Made by a program: the position numbers and the translations under genes
Shown here: in pieces, positions 48,947-57,678 of the stretch
How the letters are laid out: each line of letters opens with the position of its first letter
Position numbering within the stretch: the first letter of the stretch is position 1
Source of the DNA: Hyphomicrobiaceae bacterium
Lineage (GTDB): Bacteria; Pseudomonadota; Alphaproteobacteria; Rhizobiales; Hyphomicrobiaceae
Direction of reading: 5' to 3'
DNA length: 64,000 bases
Assembly (NCBI GenBank): GCA_022844225.1
Contig: JALHMC010000012.1
Span: 25,992 to 89,991, forward strand
The notes under the pieces: model-generated
What the model was told of the DNA's origin: nothing
The model's database searches: none
The model's input: only the letters and a program-made list of their open reading frames with translations

Positions 48947-49264
48947 ATGTGCACATCGATCGTCGAGGTGGTGCGCGCGGAGGGCATGGCGAAGCGTGGC
49001 GAGGACTGGTTCGAGGTAAACCAGTCCGTCGTCGCCTACGATCATGCGCGCCACGCCAACCTGGGTGACGTGATCACCCTCGACTTCACCAACACCGAGA
49101 TGGAGCCCGGCGCACGGGCGGCGGTGGAGCTGACGCTGGAAACGGCGAAGGAGCTGCGCGCGGCCTTGGACCGCGCCATCGCCGCTGCCGAGGAAGAGGA
49201 GGCGGAGCTCGCCGAGCGCGGTGCGCCGGCGGGGAGAGGGGTGAGGTTGGTGCGGGTGGCGTAG
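48947..49264 (+). CDS. Small uncharacterised protein (possibly DUF6295-like)
   Basis: MCTSIVEVVRAEGMAKRGEDWFEVNQSVVAYDHARHANLGDVITLDFTNTEMEPGARAAVELTLETAKELRAALDRAI. Starts 11 bp after the DLH stop with an SD-like AAGGAG. Confidence 0.7.
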   Translation: MCTSIVEVVRAEGMAKRGEDWFEVNQSVVAYDHARHANLGDVITLDFTNTEMEPGARAAVELTLETAKELRAALDRAIAAAEEEEAELAERGAPAGRGVRLVRVA

Positions 49265-49588
49265 CGACTGCGCCGAGCGTCGAGATTTACAGCCTGAAGG
49301 TTCGCGGCTGTTTTGCGGAGGAAGCCGACCTCCGAGTTGCCGACCAATCTCGCCGACGATTTGATCTAGCCAATTGCCGCTTGGCCCCCGGAACCGGCCA
49401 TAGCTTGGGCGGCCCGGCCCCAATCGTGTATTGCCGCGCTGGTCATGGCCATCGGACGCAGCGCCGCAATCGCTAGTGACAAGGAACTTCCTTGACGAAC
49501 AAGGGGCGCGGTAGGCTTAGCGGCGCCTGTGAAATCCGTTTGAGGTTGCGTGGCTACGTTCGTCGAGACAATGAAGCGGGAGCCTACC

Positions 49589-49948
49589 ATGCCAGTTGTC
49601 AACATTGCAGATGTACCCAGCGAACCCTTCAAAGGCGGCGCTGGCTATCAAACGATTGTCGGCGACCAACAGGGATCAACGCCTATACGCGTTGGGGTGC
49701 AGACCTCCCCGCCCGGCTACCAAACGGCCCGGCACTCTCATCCCTACATGGAAACGGTAACGGTGCTGGAGGGCGAAGGCGAGGCTTGGTTGGACGGCTC
49801 TACCGAGGTGGTGCAGTTGCTGCCGGGAACGACCCTTGTGTTCGCCGCAAACCAGCAACATTGGTTCCGGGCGACGGGTTCGAAGCCCCTCGTAACACTG
49901 GGCGTTCACGCGTCACCGCATCGAATTGTCAATGTGCATGGAGGATGA
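49589..49948 (+). CDS. Small cupin-domain protein
   Basis: GVQTSPPGYQTARHSHPYMETVTVLEGEGEAWLDGSTEVVQLLPGTTLVFAANQQHWFRATGSKPLVTLGVHASP. A start at 49550 is possible. Confidence 0.85.
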   Translation: MPVVNIADVPSEPFKGGAGYQTIVGDQQGSTPIRVGVQTSPPGYQTARHSHPYMETVTVLEGEGEAWLDGSTEVVQLLPGTTLVFAANQQHWFRATGSKPLVTLGVHASPHRIVNVHGG

Positions 49949-50167
49949 GGCCAACGGGACCGCAGACGCGACAATAGTGTTGGCATTCACGCGCACGCAT
50001 CGACGGTCGAGACGCGGAGATTGCGGGCGTCAAAGCACCATCATGATCCAGCAAATGATGATTAACCGAACGCGATCGTTCAACCTCCGACTGCGGACAC
50101 TTTCTGGCTTGCGCTCTGGAAAGCAACTTGGCGATAGTTCTCTCATCGGCAGTGGGACACAAGTGGA

Positions 50168-50881
50168 ATGCGTGGAATTTGTCGCAGGTGCTACAGCGGT
50201 CTTCTGATCGGGCTAGTCTCAGTGTGGATGATGATGGCGGCGGCCTTACCCTCTCACGGGAAGTCAACCGCATGTCCCGATGCGAACGCCGAGGTTGAGG
50301 CGACTGAGAAAGAGCCCGTCGCACTCGTCTGCCAAGCGGCAAAGGATGCGGCTGCGACTCTCGCCGCCTGTGGCGTTCAGCAAACAAAACGCATCAAGAT
50401 CCGCATTGCAGTCGCCGCCGACGTCTCTCCCATAGATCAGAGTTACGGCTGCTATGACCAGACCACTGGCCTCATAACGTTGGCTGGGTTTGCTGCGTGC
50501 GCGCAGCGCTTGAGAGGCGACGAGAGTCGAGCGCACATAGATCCAGTTGAATACTATCGAAGCGTCGTGATCCACGAGGTAACGCACAGTATTATTCTTG
50601 CGCACGCGGCTAGCGAACAACTCTCGCGGGCGGCCCACGAATATCTTGCATACGCATTGCAAATCGATGCTCTTTCGGAAAATGCGAAGGCAGAATTGTT
50701 AAAGCCCTATAGGGAAAGCAGTGCTTTGCGCACTGTCATGCCTGACGAGATAATGCTTCACATGAACCCATCCGCCTTTGGCGCGATGTCATACATTCAT
50801 TTCAAGATGCTGGGTGAGCGATGCGATGGCATCAAGCGGATACTGAACGGCGAGATCGTGTTTACGAGACCCTATGAGTGA
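50168..50881 (+). CDS. Exported protein of unknown function with a zincin-like HExxH motif
   Basis: N-terminal signal/TM (GLLIGLVSVWMMMAAALPSHG); YYRSVVIHEVTHSIILAHAASEQLSRAAHEYLAYALQID. HEVTH at 50573-50587. Confidence 0.75.
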   Translation: MRGICRRCYSGLLIGLVSVWMMMAAALPSHGKSTACPDANAEVEATEKEPVALVCQAAKDAAATLAACGVQQTKRIKIRIAVAADVSPIDQSYGCYDQTTGLITLAGFAACAQRLRGDESRAHIDPVEYYRSVVIHEVTHSIILAHAASEQLSRAAHEYLAYALQIDALSENAKAELLKPYRESSALRTVMPDEIMLHMNPSAFGAMSYIHFKMLGERCDGIKRILNGEIVFTRPYE

Positions 50882-51341
50882 TAGGCTCGTAAGTAGCCGT
50901 CGAGCGAAGTGACGCTAGCCTGCAGCGACGGGACGTGGCTGTGGCGAGATCGGCCCTTGCTCTGTGAAGTCCGACAGAACCAAGCTTGCTTCACACTTTA
51001 ATCTGCCAAAGTCACGACGGGCCGTCATGCGAAGGGCAAGGCCTGAACGCGGAGACGTTAGGCTCGGCAAGGATCGTCACCGAGAGCTTGACGGAAAGCC
51101 CGGAATTAGAGAGCAGCCCGGGTCATTTCTGACGCGCGCCAACCGTATGAGGGTCGAAGTGATCCGATACCGTCCGACCAGACGGCGCGACGGCGATGAA
51201 ACTCGCACACTCCATGGTGCCGACGCGATACCCCCGATAGTGACCTTGCCTGCGACGGCCGTGGACGCTTCTGGCGCCACGTCCTCTACAGCCGCTTCTG
51301 TATAATTTCCCCCTTCACTTATCCTTTCCGCTCCAGCCCAC

Positions 51342-51476
51342 TCACCACATCACCTTCGCCCCCAGCCCCGCGATCGCCGGATCGGCTGTCACGACCGTCA
51401 AGCGTTCGGTGAGGGCTTGGCCGACGATCATGCGGTCGAAGGGGTCTTTGTGGAGGCTTGGCGGCTCTGCCCACGG
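51342..51476 (-). pseudogene. C-terminal remnant of a PIN-domain (VapC-type) toxin
   Basis: Minus-strand translation gives PWAEPPSLHKDPFDRMIVGQALTERLTVVTADPAIAGLGAKVMW*. HxDPFDRMxxxQAxxEgLxxVTaDpxi is the classic VapC C-terminus. An in-frame TGA lies immediately upstream. Not in the supplied ORF track. Confidence 0.75.
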
Positions 51477-51562
51477 TCAACGTCGGTTGCCTTCGCCGCC
51501 GAACCGGGCACAATGGGCCGGGACAACCGCAGCAACTCGCACCAACGCTTCGCAGAGACACG

Positions 51563-52264
51563 ATGGCCATCAACAAGATCGTTCAATCCATGGCCGACGC
51601 CATGGCGGGTATCAAGGACGGATCGACCGTGCTGGTCGCCGGTTTCGGCGCCGTCGGGCAGCCGAACCAGCTGATCGACGCGCTGACCGAGCAGGGCGCC
51701 ACGGACCTCACCGTCGTCTGCAACAACGCCGGCACGGGTCGCAAGGGCCTCGCGGGCCTGATGGCGGCGGGACGCGTGCGGAAGATCATCTGCTCGTTCC
51801 CGCGCTCGGCCGGGTCGGTGGTGTTCGAGGAACTGCAAGCGGCCGGCAAGCTCGAGCTGGAGCTGGTGGCGCAGGGCACGATGGCCGAGCGCATGCGGGC
51901 GGGCGGCGCCGGCATCCCGGCGTTCTACACGGCCACCGCCTATGGCACCTACATTGGCGAGGGCAAGGAAGTGCGGGAGTTCAACGGCCGCAAGTACATC
52001 ATGGAGGAGGCGATCAAGGCCGACGTGGCGTTGATCGAGGCGTGGCAGGCGGATCGCTGGGGCAACCTGCGCTACCGGACCAGCGCGCGGAACTTCAACC
52101 CCGTGATGGCGACGGCCGCGGACCTCACCATCTGCCAGACGCAGCATATCGTGGAGCTGGGTGCGCTCGGGCCGGACGACATCCACACGCCCGGCATCTA
52201 TGTCGACCGCGTGATCCACGTGCCCTACGGCGACCCGCCGCCGGCAATGAAGAACGAGAGTTGA
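51563..52264 (+). CDS. 3-oxoacid CoA-transferase subunit A
   Basis: MAINKIVQSMADAMAGIKDGSTVLVAGFGAVGQPNQLIDALTEQGATDLTVVCNNAGTGRKGLAGLMAAGRVRKIICSFPRS...AGGAGIPAFYTATAYGT. Confidence 0.95.
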   Translation: MAINKIVQSMADAMAGIKDGSTVLVAGFGAVGQPNQLIDALTEQGATDLTVVCNNAGTGRKGLAGLMAAGRVRKIICSFPRSAGSVVFEELQAAGKLELELVAQGTMAERMRAGGAGIPAFYTATAYGTYIGEGKEVREFNGRKYIMEEAIKADVALIEAWQADRWGNLRYRTSARNFNPVMATAADLTICQTQHIVELGALGPDDIHTPGIYVDRVIHVPYGDPPPAMKNES

Positions 52265-52280
52265 CGCGATAATCGGCCGA

Positions 52281-52394
52281 GTTCCCGGACGGAGCGCGAG
52301 CGAACGCGAAGCGCGAAGATCCGGGATCTTCCCCGGTCGAGATGGGTAAGGCCCCCGGATCTCGACGCACCTGCGGTGCGCTCCGTCCGGGGAC
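52281..52394. repeat. About 115-bp dispersed palindromic repeat, copy B
   Basis: GTTCCCGGACGGAGCGCGAGCG...AGATCCGGGATCTTCC...CCCCCGGATCTCGACGCACCTGCGGTGCGCTCCGTCCGGGGA. Confidence 0.75.
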
Positions 52395-52418
52395 TCGGAG
52401 AAGAGTGGAGACATCCCG

Positions 52419-53108
52419 ATGACGACCGCCGCCGCAACTGCCGCCGCCGCTCCCACCGCCGACAACGTGCGCGGCTGGAGCCGCAAGGAGATGGCCAAGC
52501 GCCTCGCCGACGACATTCCGGAGGGCTGGTACGTCAACCTCGGCATCGGCATTCCGCTGGCCGTGGGCGATTTCATTCCGTCGGACCGCGAGGTGGTGCT
52601 GCAGTCCGAGAATGGCATCGTCGGCATGGGACCGCTGCAGACGGCGGACAATCTCGACACCTGGATCGTCAACGCCGGCAAGCAGAACGTGACGCTGCGC
52701 ACGGGCGCCTCGATCGTTTCGCACTCGGATTCGTTCGCGATGATCCGCGGGGGACACCTGGACCTCTGCGTGCTCGGCTCTTTCGAGGTCGCGGCGAACG
52801 GCGACTTCGCCAACTGGACGGTTTCGCTGAAATCAGTGCCGGCGGTCGGCGGCGCGATGGATCTCGCGGTCGGCGCCAAACGCATCTGGCTGATCATGGA
52901 GCACACGTCGAAGGACGGAAAGCCGCGCCTGCTCGAGACGTGCACCATGCCGCTGACGGCGCCGGGAGTCGTGAAGCGCGTCTACACGAACCTCGCCGTC
53001 ATCGACGTGACGCCAAAGGGCTTCGAGCTCGTCGAGATGAACCCCGAGATCACGTTCGAGGCGCTGCAGGCGCGGACCGGCGCGAAGCTGCACCGGAAGG
53101 CGGCGTAA
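52419..53108 (+). CDS. 3-oxoacid CoA-transferase subunit B
   Basis: WSRKEMAKRLADDIPEGWYVNLGIGIPLAVGDFIPSDREVVLQSENGIVGMGPLQ...SDSFAMIRGGHLDLCVLGSFEV. Confidence 0.96.
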   Translation: MTTAAATAAAAPTADNVRGWSRKEMAKRLADDIPEGWYVNLGIGIPLAVGDFIPSDREVVLQSENGIVGMGPLQTADNLDTWIVNAGKQNVTLRTGASIVSHSDSFAMIRGGHLDLCVLGSFEVAANGDFANWTVSLKSVPAVGGAMDLAVGAKRIWLIMEHTSKDGKPRLLETCTMPLTAPGVVKRVYTNLAVIDVTPKGFELVEMNPEITFEALQARTGAKLHRKAA

Positions 53109-53342
53109 CGTCTGCCTCTTTCCGGCTACTGGGGGCTGCCTGATTCCCCCCTCCATCGAGGGGAGAGGAGAAGGAAAAAGCGACCGGCAAGGGCTCGCCC
53201 GATTAGGGACGGACCCCCATCGCCCTCAAACTCCCCAAACAAACAATGGGCAGTCCCGTTCCCGGGACCGCCCACTTCGCACGCGCGGATCAAGCCGACG
53301 TATGGCGAGCGCCAGCTGAACCGCGGCGCGCGTCTCGGTGCA

Positions 53343-53807
53343 TCAGACCGACGACTGAGCCTGAGCCTCGATCTGCTTCGGCGCACCGTTGCCGATGGAG
53401 ATCGTGCGGGGCTTCAGGCGCTCAGGCACGTTGCGCACCAAGTCGACGTGGAGCAGACCGTCCTTCATGTCGGCTCCTGTGACCTCGACGTGGTCGGCGA
53501 GCTGGAAACGACGCTCGAAGGCACGCGTGGCGATGCCACGATGCAGGAACTGCCGCTCCTTATCCTCGGGCTTCTTCTCGCCCTTGATGGTGAGGGACTG
53601 TTCCTTGACCTCGATCTTGATGTCGTCCTGGGAGAAACCGGCGACCGCCATGGTGATGCGGTACTGGCTCTCGCCCATGCGCTCGATGTTGTAGGGCGGG
53701 AAGGCCGGCACATCGGCGTCAGGACCGGAAACGCTGTCCAGAAGCTGGACGAGACGGTCGAAGCCAACGGTGGACCGATAGAGCGGAGCGAAATCAAAGG
53801 GTCGCAT
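53343..53807 (-). CDS. Hsp20/alpha-crystallin family small heat-shock protein
   Basis: MRPFDFAPLYRSTVGFDRLVQLLDS...YPPYNIER-like PPYNIERMGESQYRITMAVAGFSQDDIKIEVKEQSLTIKGEKK...FLHRGIATRAFERRFQLADHVEV. Confidence 0.95.
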   Translation of the reverse strand: MRPFDFAPLYRSTVGFDRLVQLLDSVSGPDADVPAFPPYNIERMGESQYRITMAVAGFSQDDIKIEVKEQSLTIKGEKKPEDKERQFLHRGIATRAFERRFQLADHVEVTGADMKDGLLHVDLVRNVPERLKPRTISIGNGAPKQIEAQAQSSV

Positions 53808-53900
53808 TGCACATCCTCCTGAGGAAGCGACGTGGTTCATGTTGCCGTCCCATCGCGGGCCCGGCAGCTTCAAGTGCGCACCCGAACGTGGCGTGCGCAA
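53808..53900 (-). promoter_or_regulatory. Candidate ROSE-type RNA thermometer in the hsp20 5' leader
   Basis: Leader ends ...GTCGCTTCCTCAGGAGGATGTGCA-ATG. A U[C/U]GCU motif and UCCU sit directly opposite the AGGA of the SD, as in ROSE elements of rhizobial small-HSP genes. Confidence 0.5.
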
Positions 53901-53946
53901 ACGTGATTTAGGGTGCGATCCGGCGGGTTCAAGGGCCCCCTCAAAG

Positions 53947-54088
53947 GTCATCCCGGTGCTTGTCACCGGGATCCATCGCTAAGGTGGCGCGATGCGGGGA
54001 AATCGGTGCCGAGCCGCGGCGCCCTTGCCCGATCTCGGCCATCCGAATGCGTGGACGGATGGGTCCCGGGCACAAGGCCCGGGATGAC
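53947..54088. repeat. About 140-bp palindromic intergenic element, copy 2
   Basis: TCATCCCGGTGCTTGTCACCGGGATCCATC (53948-53977) pairs imperfectly with GATGGGTCCCGGGCACAAGGCCCGGGATGA (54058-54087). Same family as 37834-37972. Confidence 0.8.
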
Positions 54089-54102
54089 AGCGGTGGGGCA
54101 GA

Positions 54103-55014
54103 TCAACCCGCCAAGACCTCCCGCAACGCCTTGTTGTAGGCGTCAGGTTGCTCGTACATGACCCAATGTCCGGCGTCGGGCACCGTGCGCGTGATCAGCT
54201 CGGGATGGCCCTGGCGAATGACGTCGTAGCGTGCCTCGATGGACGGCCAAGCCGTTTGGTCCTCGGCGCCCCAGACCGCCTTCACCGGGATCTGGACCTC
54301 AGGCAAGTGCTGGGCGATCTCGGGGATGCGCGCGAATGGACGCGAGCGGAAACGGGCGCGCCGGATGTTCTCGGACTGGAGATAGACGGCGAGCGGATCG
54401 ATTCGGGACGGCTCCTTGAACATCAGGACTTCGAGCAGGCCGCGGTGGACCTCCATTCGCTCGGCGTCGCTCATGCCTTCCATTTCGCGCGGCATCTCCT
54501 TGCCCGGCCCCTGAGGCAGACCCAGCGCCGCAGCACCCGTGAGGGTGAAGTCAGCGACATGATCCTGCAGGTGGAGCAGGGCGTGCGTCGAGACATGAGC
54601 CCCGAACGAGAACGCGACGACATGGGCCCGTGCCTCCCGGGGAATCAAACTTTTCAGGCCGAGCGCCAGCATCGTGCCGCTGGTCGCGGGGATCTGCGGA
54701 ACCGGCGGCATGTCGCTGTCGCCCAGGCCCGGCATGTCGACGGCCCAGACCTCGTAATCGCGCTTGAAAGCCGGTATCTGCTTGATCCAATGGGTCCAAG
54801 AGCCCGAGCCGCCATGAACCAACACAATGGGCCGGCCCTTGCCCCATCTGCGCCAGACGAGGTCGCCGTCGCCGCACGGGGTCTTGATCACCTCGGCATC
54901 GGAAGCGATCTCGGCGGTGATGGCCTCAGGTGTCAGGCCGCGGGACAAAAGCTCGGCGAGCGGGTCGTTCGGTGTCATGGAAATCCGTTTTGCGATGAGG
55001 GTGGCTGGCGCCAT
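54103..55014 (-). CDS. Alpha/beta-fold hydrolase
   Basis: GRPIVLVHGGSGSWTHWIKQIPAFKRDYEVWAVDMPGLGDSDMPP...AHVVAFSFGAHVSTHALL...VPDAGHWVMYEQPDAYNKALREVLAG. True start possibly downstream (MTPNDPLAELLSRG). Confidence 0.92.
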   Translation of the reverse strand: MAPATLIAKRISMTPNDPLAELLSRGLTPEAITAEIASDAEVIKTPCGDGDLVWRRWGKGRPIVLVHGGSGSWTHWIKQIPAFKRDYEVWAVDMPGLGDSDMPPVPQIPATSGTMLALGLKSLIPREARAHVVAFSFGAHVSTHALLHLQDHVADFTLTGAAALGLPQGPGKEMPREMEGMSDAERMEVHRGLLEVLMFKEPSRIDPLAVYLQSENIRRARFRSRPFARIPEIAQHLPEVQIPVKAVWGAEDQTAWPSIEARYDVIRQGHPELITRTVPDAGHWVMYEQPDAYNKALREVLAG

Positions 55015-55117
55015 TATCGGTAGAGGCAGGTCCCCGGATCAAGCGTCACGCGAGGATGGCGGAGGGATGCCGATGCCGACCCAACTTTAGGATCAACCAG
55101 CGAGGCGCCGAGACACC

Positions 55118-55507
55118 ATGCAGCCGATCGATCCAGCAACTGCCTCGCCCGAGGTGAAAGCCGTCTTCGACGACATCAAAGCTACGCGAAAAGTCAACGA
55201 ACTCAATAATTTCTGGCTCTACCTCGCAAACGAGCCGCGCATGCTGAAGCATACCTGGGAGAGCTTGAAGGCGATCATGGGCAATGGCGCGCTCGATCCG
55301 CTGACCAAAGAGCTGATCTACGTGGCCGTCTCCGTCACCAACAACTGCGAGTACTGCATGGCTTCACATTCGGCGGCAGCGCGCGCCAAGGGCGCCACGG
55401 AGGCCCAGATCAACGAGCTGTATGCGGTCGTCGGGCTTGCCAACATGACCAATCGCCTGGCCAATGCCTACAAGGTGCCCGTCGACGATGCGTTCATGCG
55501 GGATTGA
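55118..55507 (+). CDS. AhpD-like/carboxymuconolactone decarboxylase family protein
   Basis: LDPLTKELIYVAVSVTNNCEYCMASHSAAARAKGATEAQINELYAVVGLANMTNRLANAYKVP; CxxC...H AhpD signature. Confidence 0.93.
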   Translation: MQPIDPATASPEVKAVFDDIKATRKVNELNNFWLYLANEPRMLKHTWESLKAIMGNGALDPLTKELIYVAVSVTNNCEYCMASHSAAARAKGATEAQINELYAVVGLANMTNRLANAYKVPVDDAFMRD

Positions 55508-55736
55508 AACAGCGTTCGGATACAGGCGATTGCCTGCGCCCAGCGATCATAATTTCGATCAGGAGACGTCGCAGGTTGCCTTGGGTTTGCCGCTTGCGGA
55601 GACTAGAATGAGGATAACCGCGTTCTCGCGGTTGACATCGAGTAGCGGGCGCGTTCCGTGAATTGCGAGAAGCGGTCATCGGCTTCGCCGCGATGGCACG
55701 GCGGGTAGGGCGCGGAAGGCCAAGCAGACGGACAGC

Positions 55737-57131
55737 ATGGCGGACAACAATCAGCCGATCGAGTGGTATCTGGCGCGGGACGGCCAACAGCACGGCCCGG
55801 TGTCCGATATCGAGTTCAGGAAGATCGTCGAACTCGGCTTCCTTCGGCCGACCGATCTCGTCTGGCGCGAAGGCATGGTCGAGTGGGCGCCTGCGGAGAC
55901 CGTCGTCGAAATGAAGCGACCGGCGCCGCCGGCAGCTTCCGTTACGCGTCAGCCGTCAGTCACGGTCGATGCCAACCGCCGACAGGTGGCACAACCGCGA
56001 CGCGAGCCGGAGCCGGAGCCCGTGGGCGCGCCTCAGCGCTCGACCGGCGCAACGACCGGGGGCCGCCCGGCCGCGGCCCAGACGAGTGCCGCCCCGATCA
56101 GTGCACAACAACCGCAGCGGCCGCAGGGTGCACCGGGTCACCAAGGAGGCAGCCCTATCGCCGGCTCGGTTGCCCCGAGGGGGCCCGTCCCTGCTCCGGT
56201 CCGGCCCCAGAGGGAGCCTTCTACGTCCGCCGTCCAGCACGATGTCTACAGTGAGCCCGAGCGTCGCAGCTTTCCCTGGCGTGCGGCTGCCGTGCTCGTC
56301 GTTCTGGCTGGTCTCGCCGGGGGCGGGTGGGCTCTTTACCGGGCAGGCGCCCTCAGCGAGCTGCCATTCCTCGCCGCTCCCGCCACCTCCGAAAGCATTC
56401 CCGTCATCAGTCGGCCGAGCCAATCAGCGCGGGACGGCAGCGCTGCTGCTACAGCTGCGATCTCGACCCCATCCGCGGGCCAGGAGCCCATCGACGGGAG
56501 TCTTCAGAAGTCGCCCTTGTGGCGGCTTCTGAAGCGCGATTTCCCCGAGTGGTACGATGAGCGTCTCGGCGAAATCACGAGGCTTTCCGGCGAGAGCCGG
56601 AGTGAGCGCGAAATTCAGTCGGCCACGGTGCGCGCGATCGTCGACCTGCGTCGACGCCATCACGCGGATGCGCTGGCGGCCAGCCCGGAGCGACTTAAGG
56701 CTATGGCGGTGGCTTTCATCGAAAATCTCGCCCAACTCTCTCGTGTTAGTACGTCCGCCTGTTACGGCTACATTTCTCAAGGCGAGGCGAGCGCAGCGGT
56801 GGCCGATCTCAAGTCGCCCGAGCACCGGGCGGCGATCGATGCCCAGCTCGCGACGATATTCGAAGCGGTCGCCGATGGGCGGAAATCGCCAGCTCGCCGC
56901 GATGCGCCGCGACGCGAGGACTATGACGTGCTGTCGGCCGAGCTCGGCAAGCGCGGTTGGTCGGCAGCCGATCTGCAGTTGTTCACGGATGCCCGTGCGC
57001 TGTCGCGCGCCGCACCGGAAAAAGTGTGCCAGATGGTGCAGGACTGGTTCGCCGCACAGCTCGCGGTGCAAGACGAAGCGGCCAAGCTTCGGCTGCTGGG
57101 CGAGGCACTCAAGCCGGTCGTCGCCGGCTGA
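55737..57131 (+). CDS. GYF_2/DUF4339-domain membrane-anchored protein of unknown function
   Basis: PIEWYLARDGQQHGPVSDIEFRKIVELGFLRPTDLVWREGMVEWAPAETV, Pro/Ala-rich linker, one TM (AAAVLVVLAGLAGGGWALYRAG), helical C-terminal domain. Confidence 0.82.
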   Translation: MADNNQPIEWYLARDGQQHGPVSDIEFRKIVELGFLRPTDLVWREGMVEWAPAETVVEMKRPAPPAASVTRQPSVTVDANRRQVAQPRREPEPEPVGAPQRSTGATTGGRPAAAQTSAAPISAQQPQRPQGAPGHQGGSPIAGSVAPRGPVPAPVRPQREPSTSAVQHDVYSEPERRSFPWRAAAVLVVLAGLAGGGWALYRAGALSELPFLAAPATSESIPVISRPSQSARDGSAAATAAISTPSAGQEPIDGSLQKSPLWRLLKRDFPEWYDERLGEITRLSGESRSEREIQSATVRAIVDLRRRHHADALAASPERLKAMAVAFIENLAQLSRVSTSACYGYISQGEASAAVADLKSPEHRAAIDAQLATIFEAVADGRKSPARRDAPRREDYDVLSAELGKRGWSAADLQLFTDARALSRAAPEKVCQMVQDWFAAQLAVQDEAAKLRLLGEALKPVVAG

Positions 57132-57172
57132 CGGCGGTTTCGCGCCCGTGCTCGCGCTGGTCGGCGTTCCGC

Positions 57173-57544
57173 TCAGGCTTGCGCCAACCCACCTAGTATG
57201 CCGCACGCGAGAAACATGACGGACAAGAGCGCGGCCTGTCTCGCGAAGCGCAAATAAACCTCACGTAGCGCCGTTGAAATAAGTCGCTGTGCGACCGCCG
57301 CGTCGGGACGTTCGTCCGGCTTCAGCATGACCCAAAGCTCGGTGCGCCGATAAGGCTGTCGGGTCGCAAGGCCTGCCTTCAAAAGCAGAACTGTACAGGC
57401 GAGAAGCGTCAGGTAGCCGGCGCTTTTGAATGCCGCCACGGGATCCGACGACATGCCGATGAAGAACGTGAGGATGCCTAGGGCGGCGAATCCGCAGCCG
57501 CGTGCGACGCTGACGTGGGCGAGATGCTCGATACGCTCAATCAT
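57173..57544 (-). CDS. Small membrane protein, function unknown
   Basis: Hydrophobic segments GCGFAALGILTFFIGM, SAGYLTLLACTVLLLKAGL and AALLSVMFLACGILGGLAQA. Confidence 0.6.
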   Translation of the reverse strand: MIERIEHLAHVSVARGCGFAALGILTFFIGMSSDPVAAFKSAGYLTLLACTVLLLKAGLATRQPYRRTELWVMLKPDERPDAAVAQRLISTALREVYLRFARQAALLSVMFLACGILGGLAQA

Positions 57545-57678
57545 TGATGCGATGCCAACTTCCCGCTGTTCTGATGGGGCGCCACCAGAGTAGCGCTACG
57601 TTCACGCAGGCGGCAACGCCATAGCCGGGCGACAGTTTCATAACTTCGGACGACGCGCCCGGACGGCTGCCCGGACGG

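Noticed and set aside
49480-49494. CAAGGAA-C-TTCCTTG palindrome upstream of the cupin gene
   Set aside because: Short 7-bp half-sites can arise by chance. No second site or promoter evidence was seen.
51428-52948. 506-aa minus-strand ORF
   Set aside because: Antisense to both CoA-transferase subunits. It also masks the real short VapC remnant, which is in another frame.
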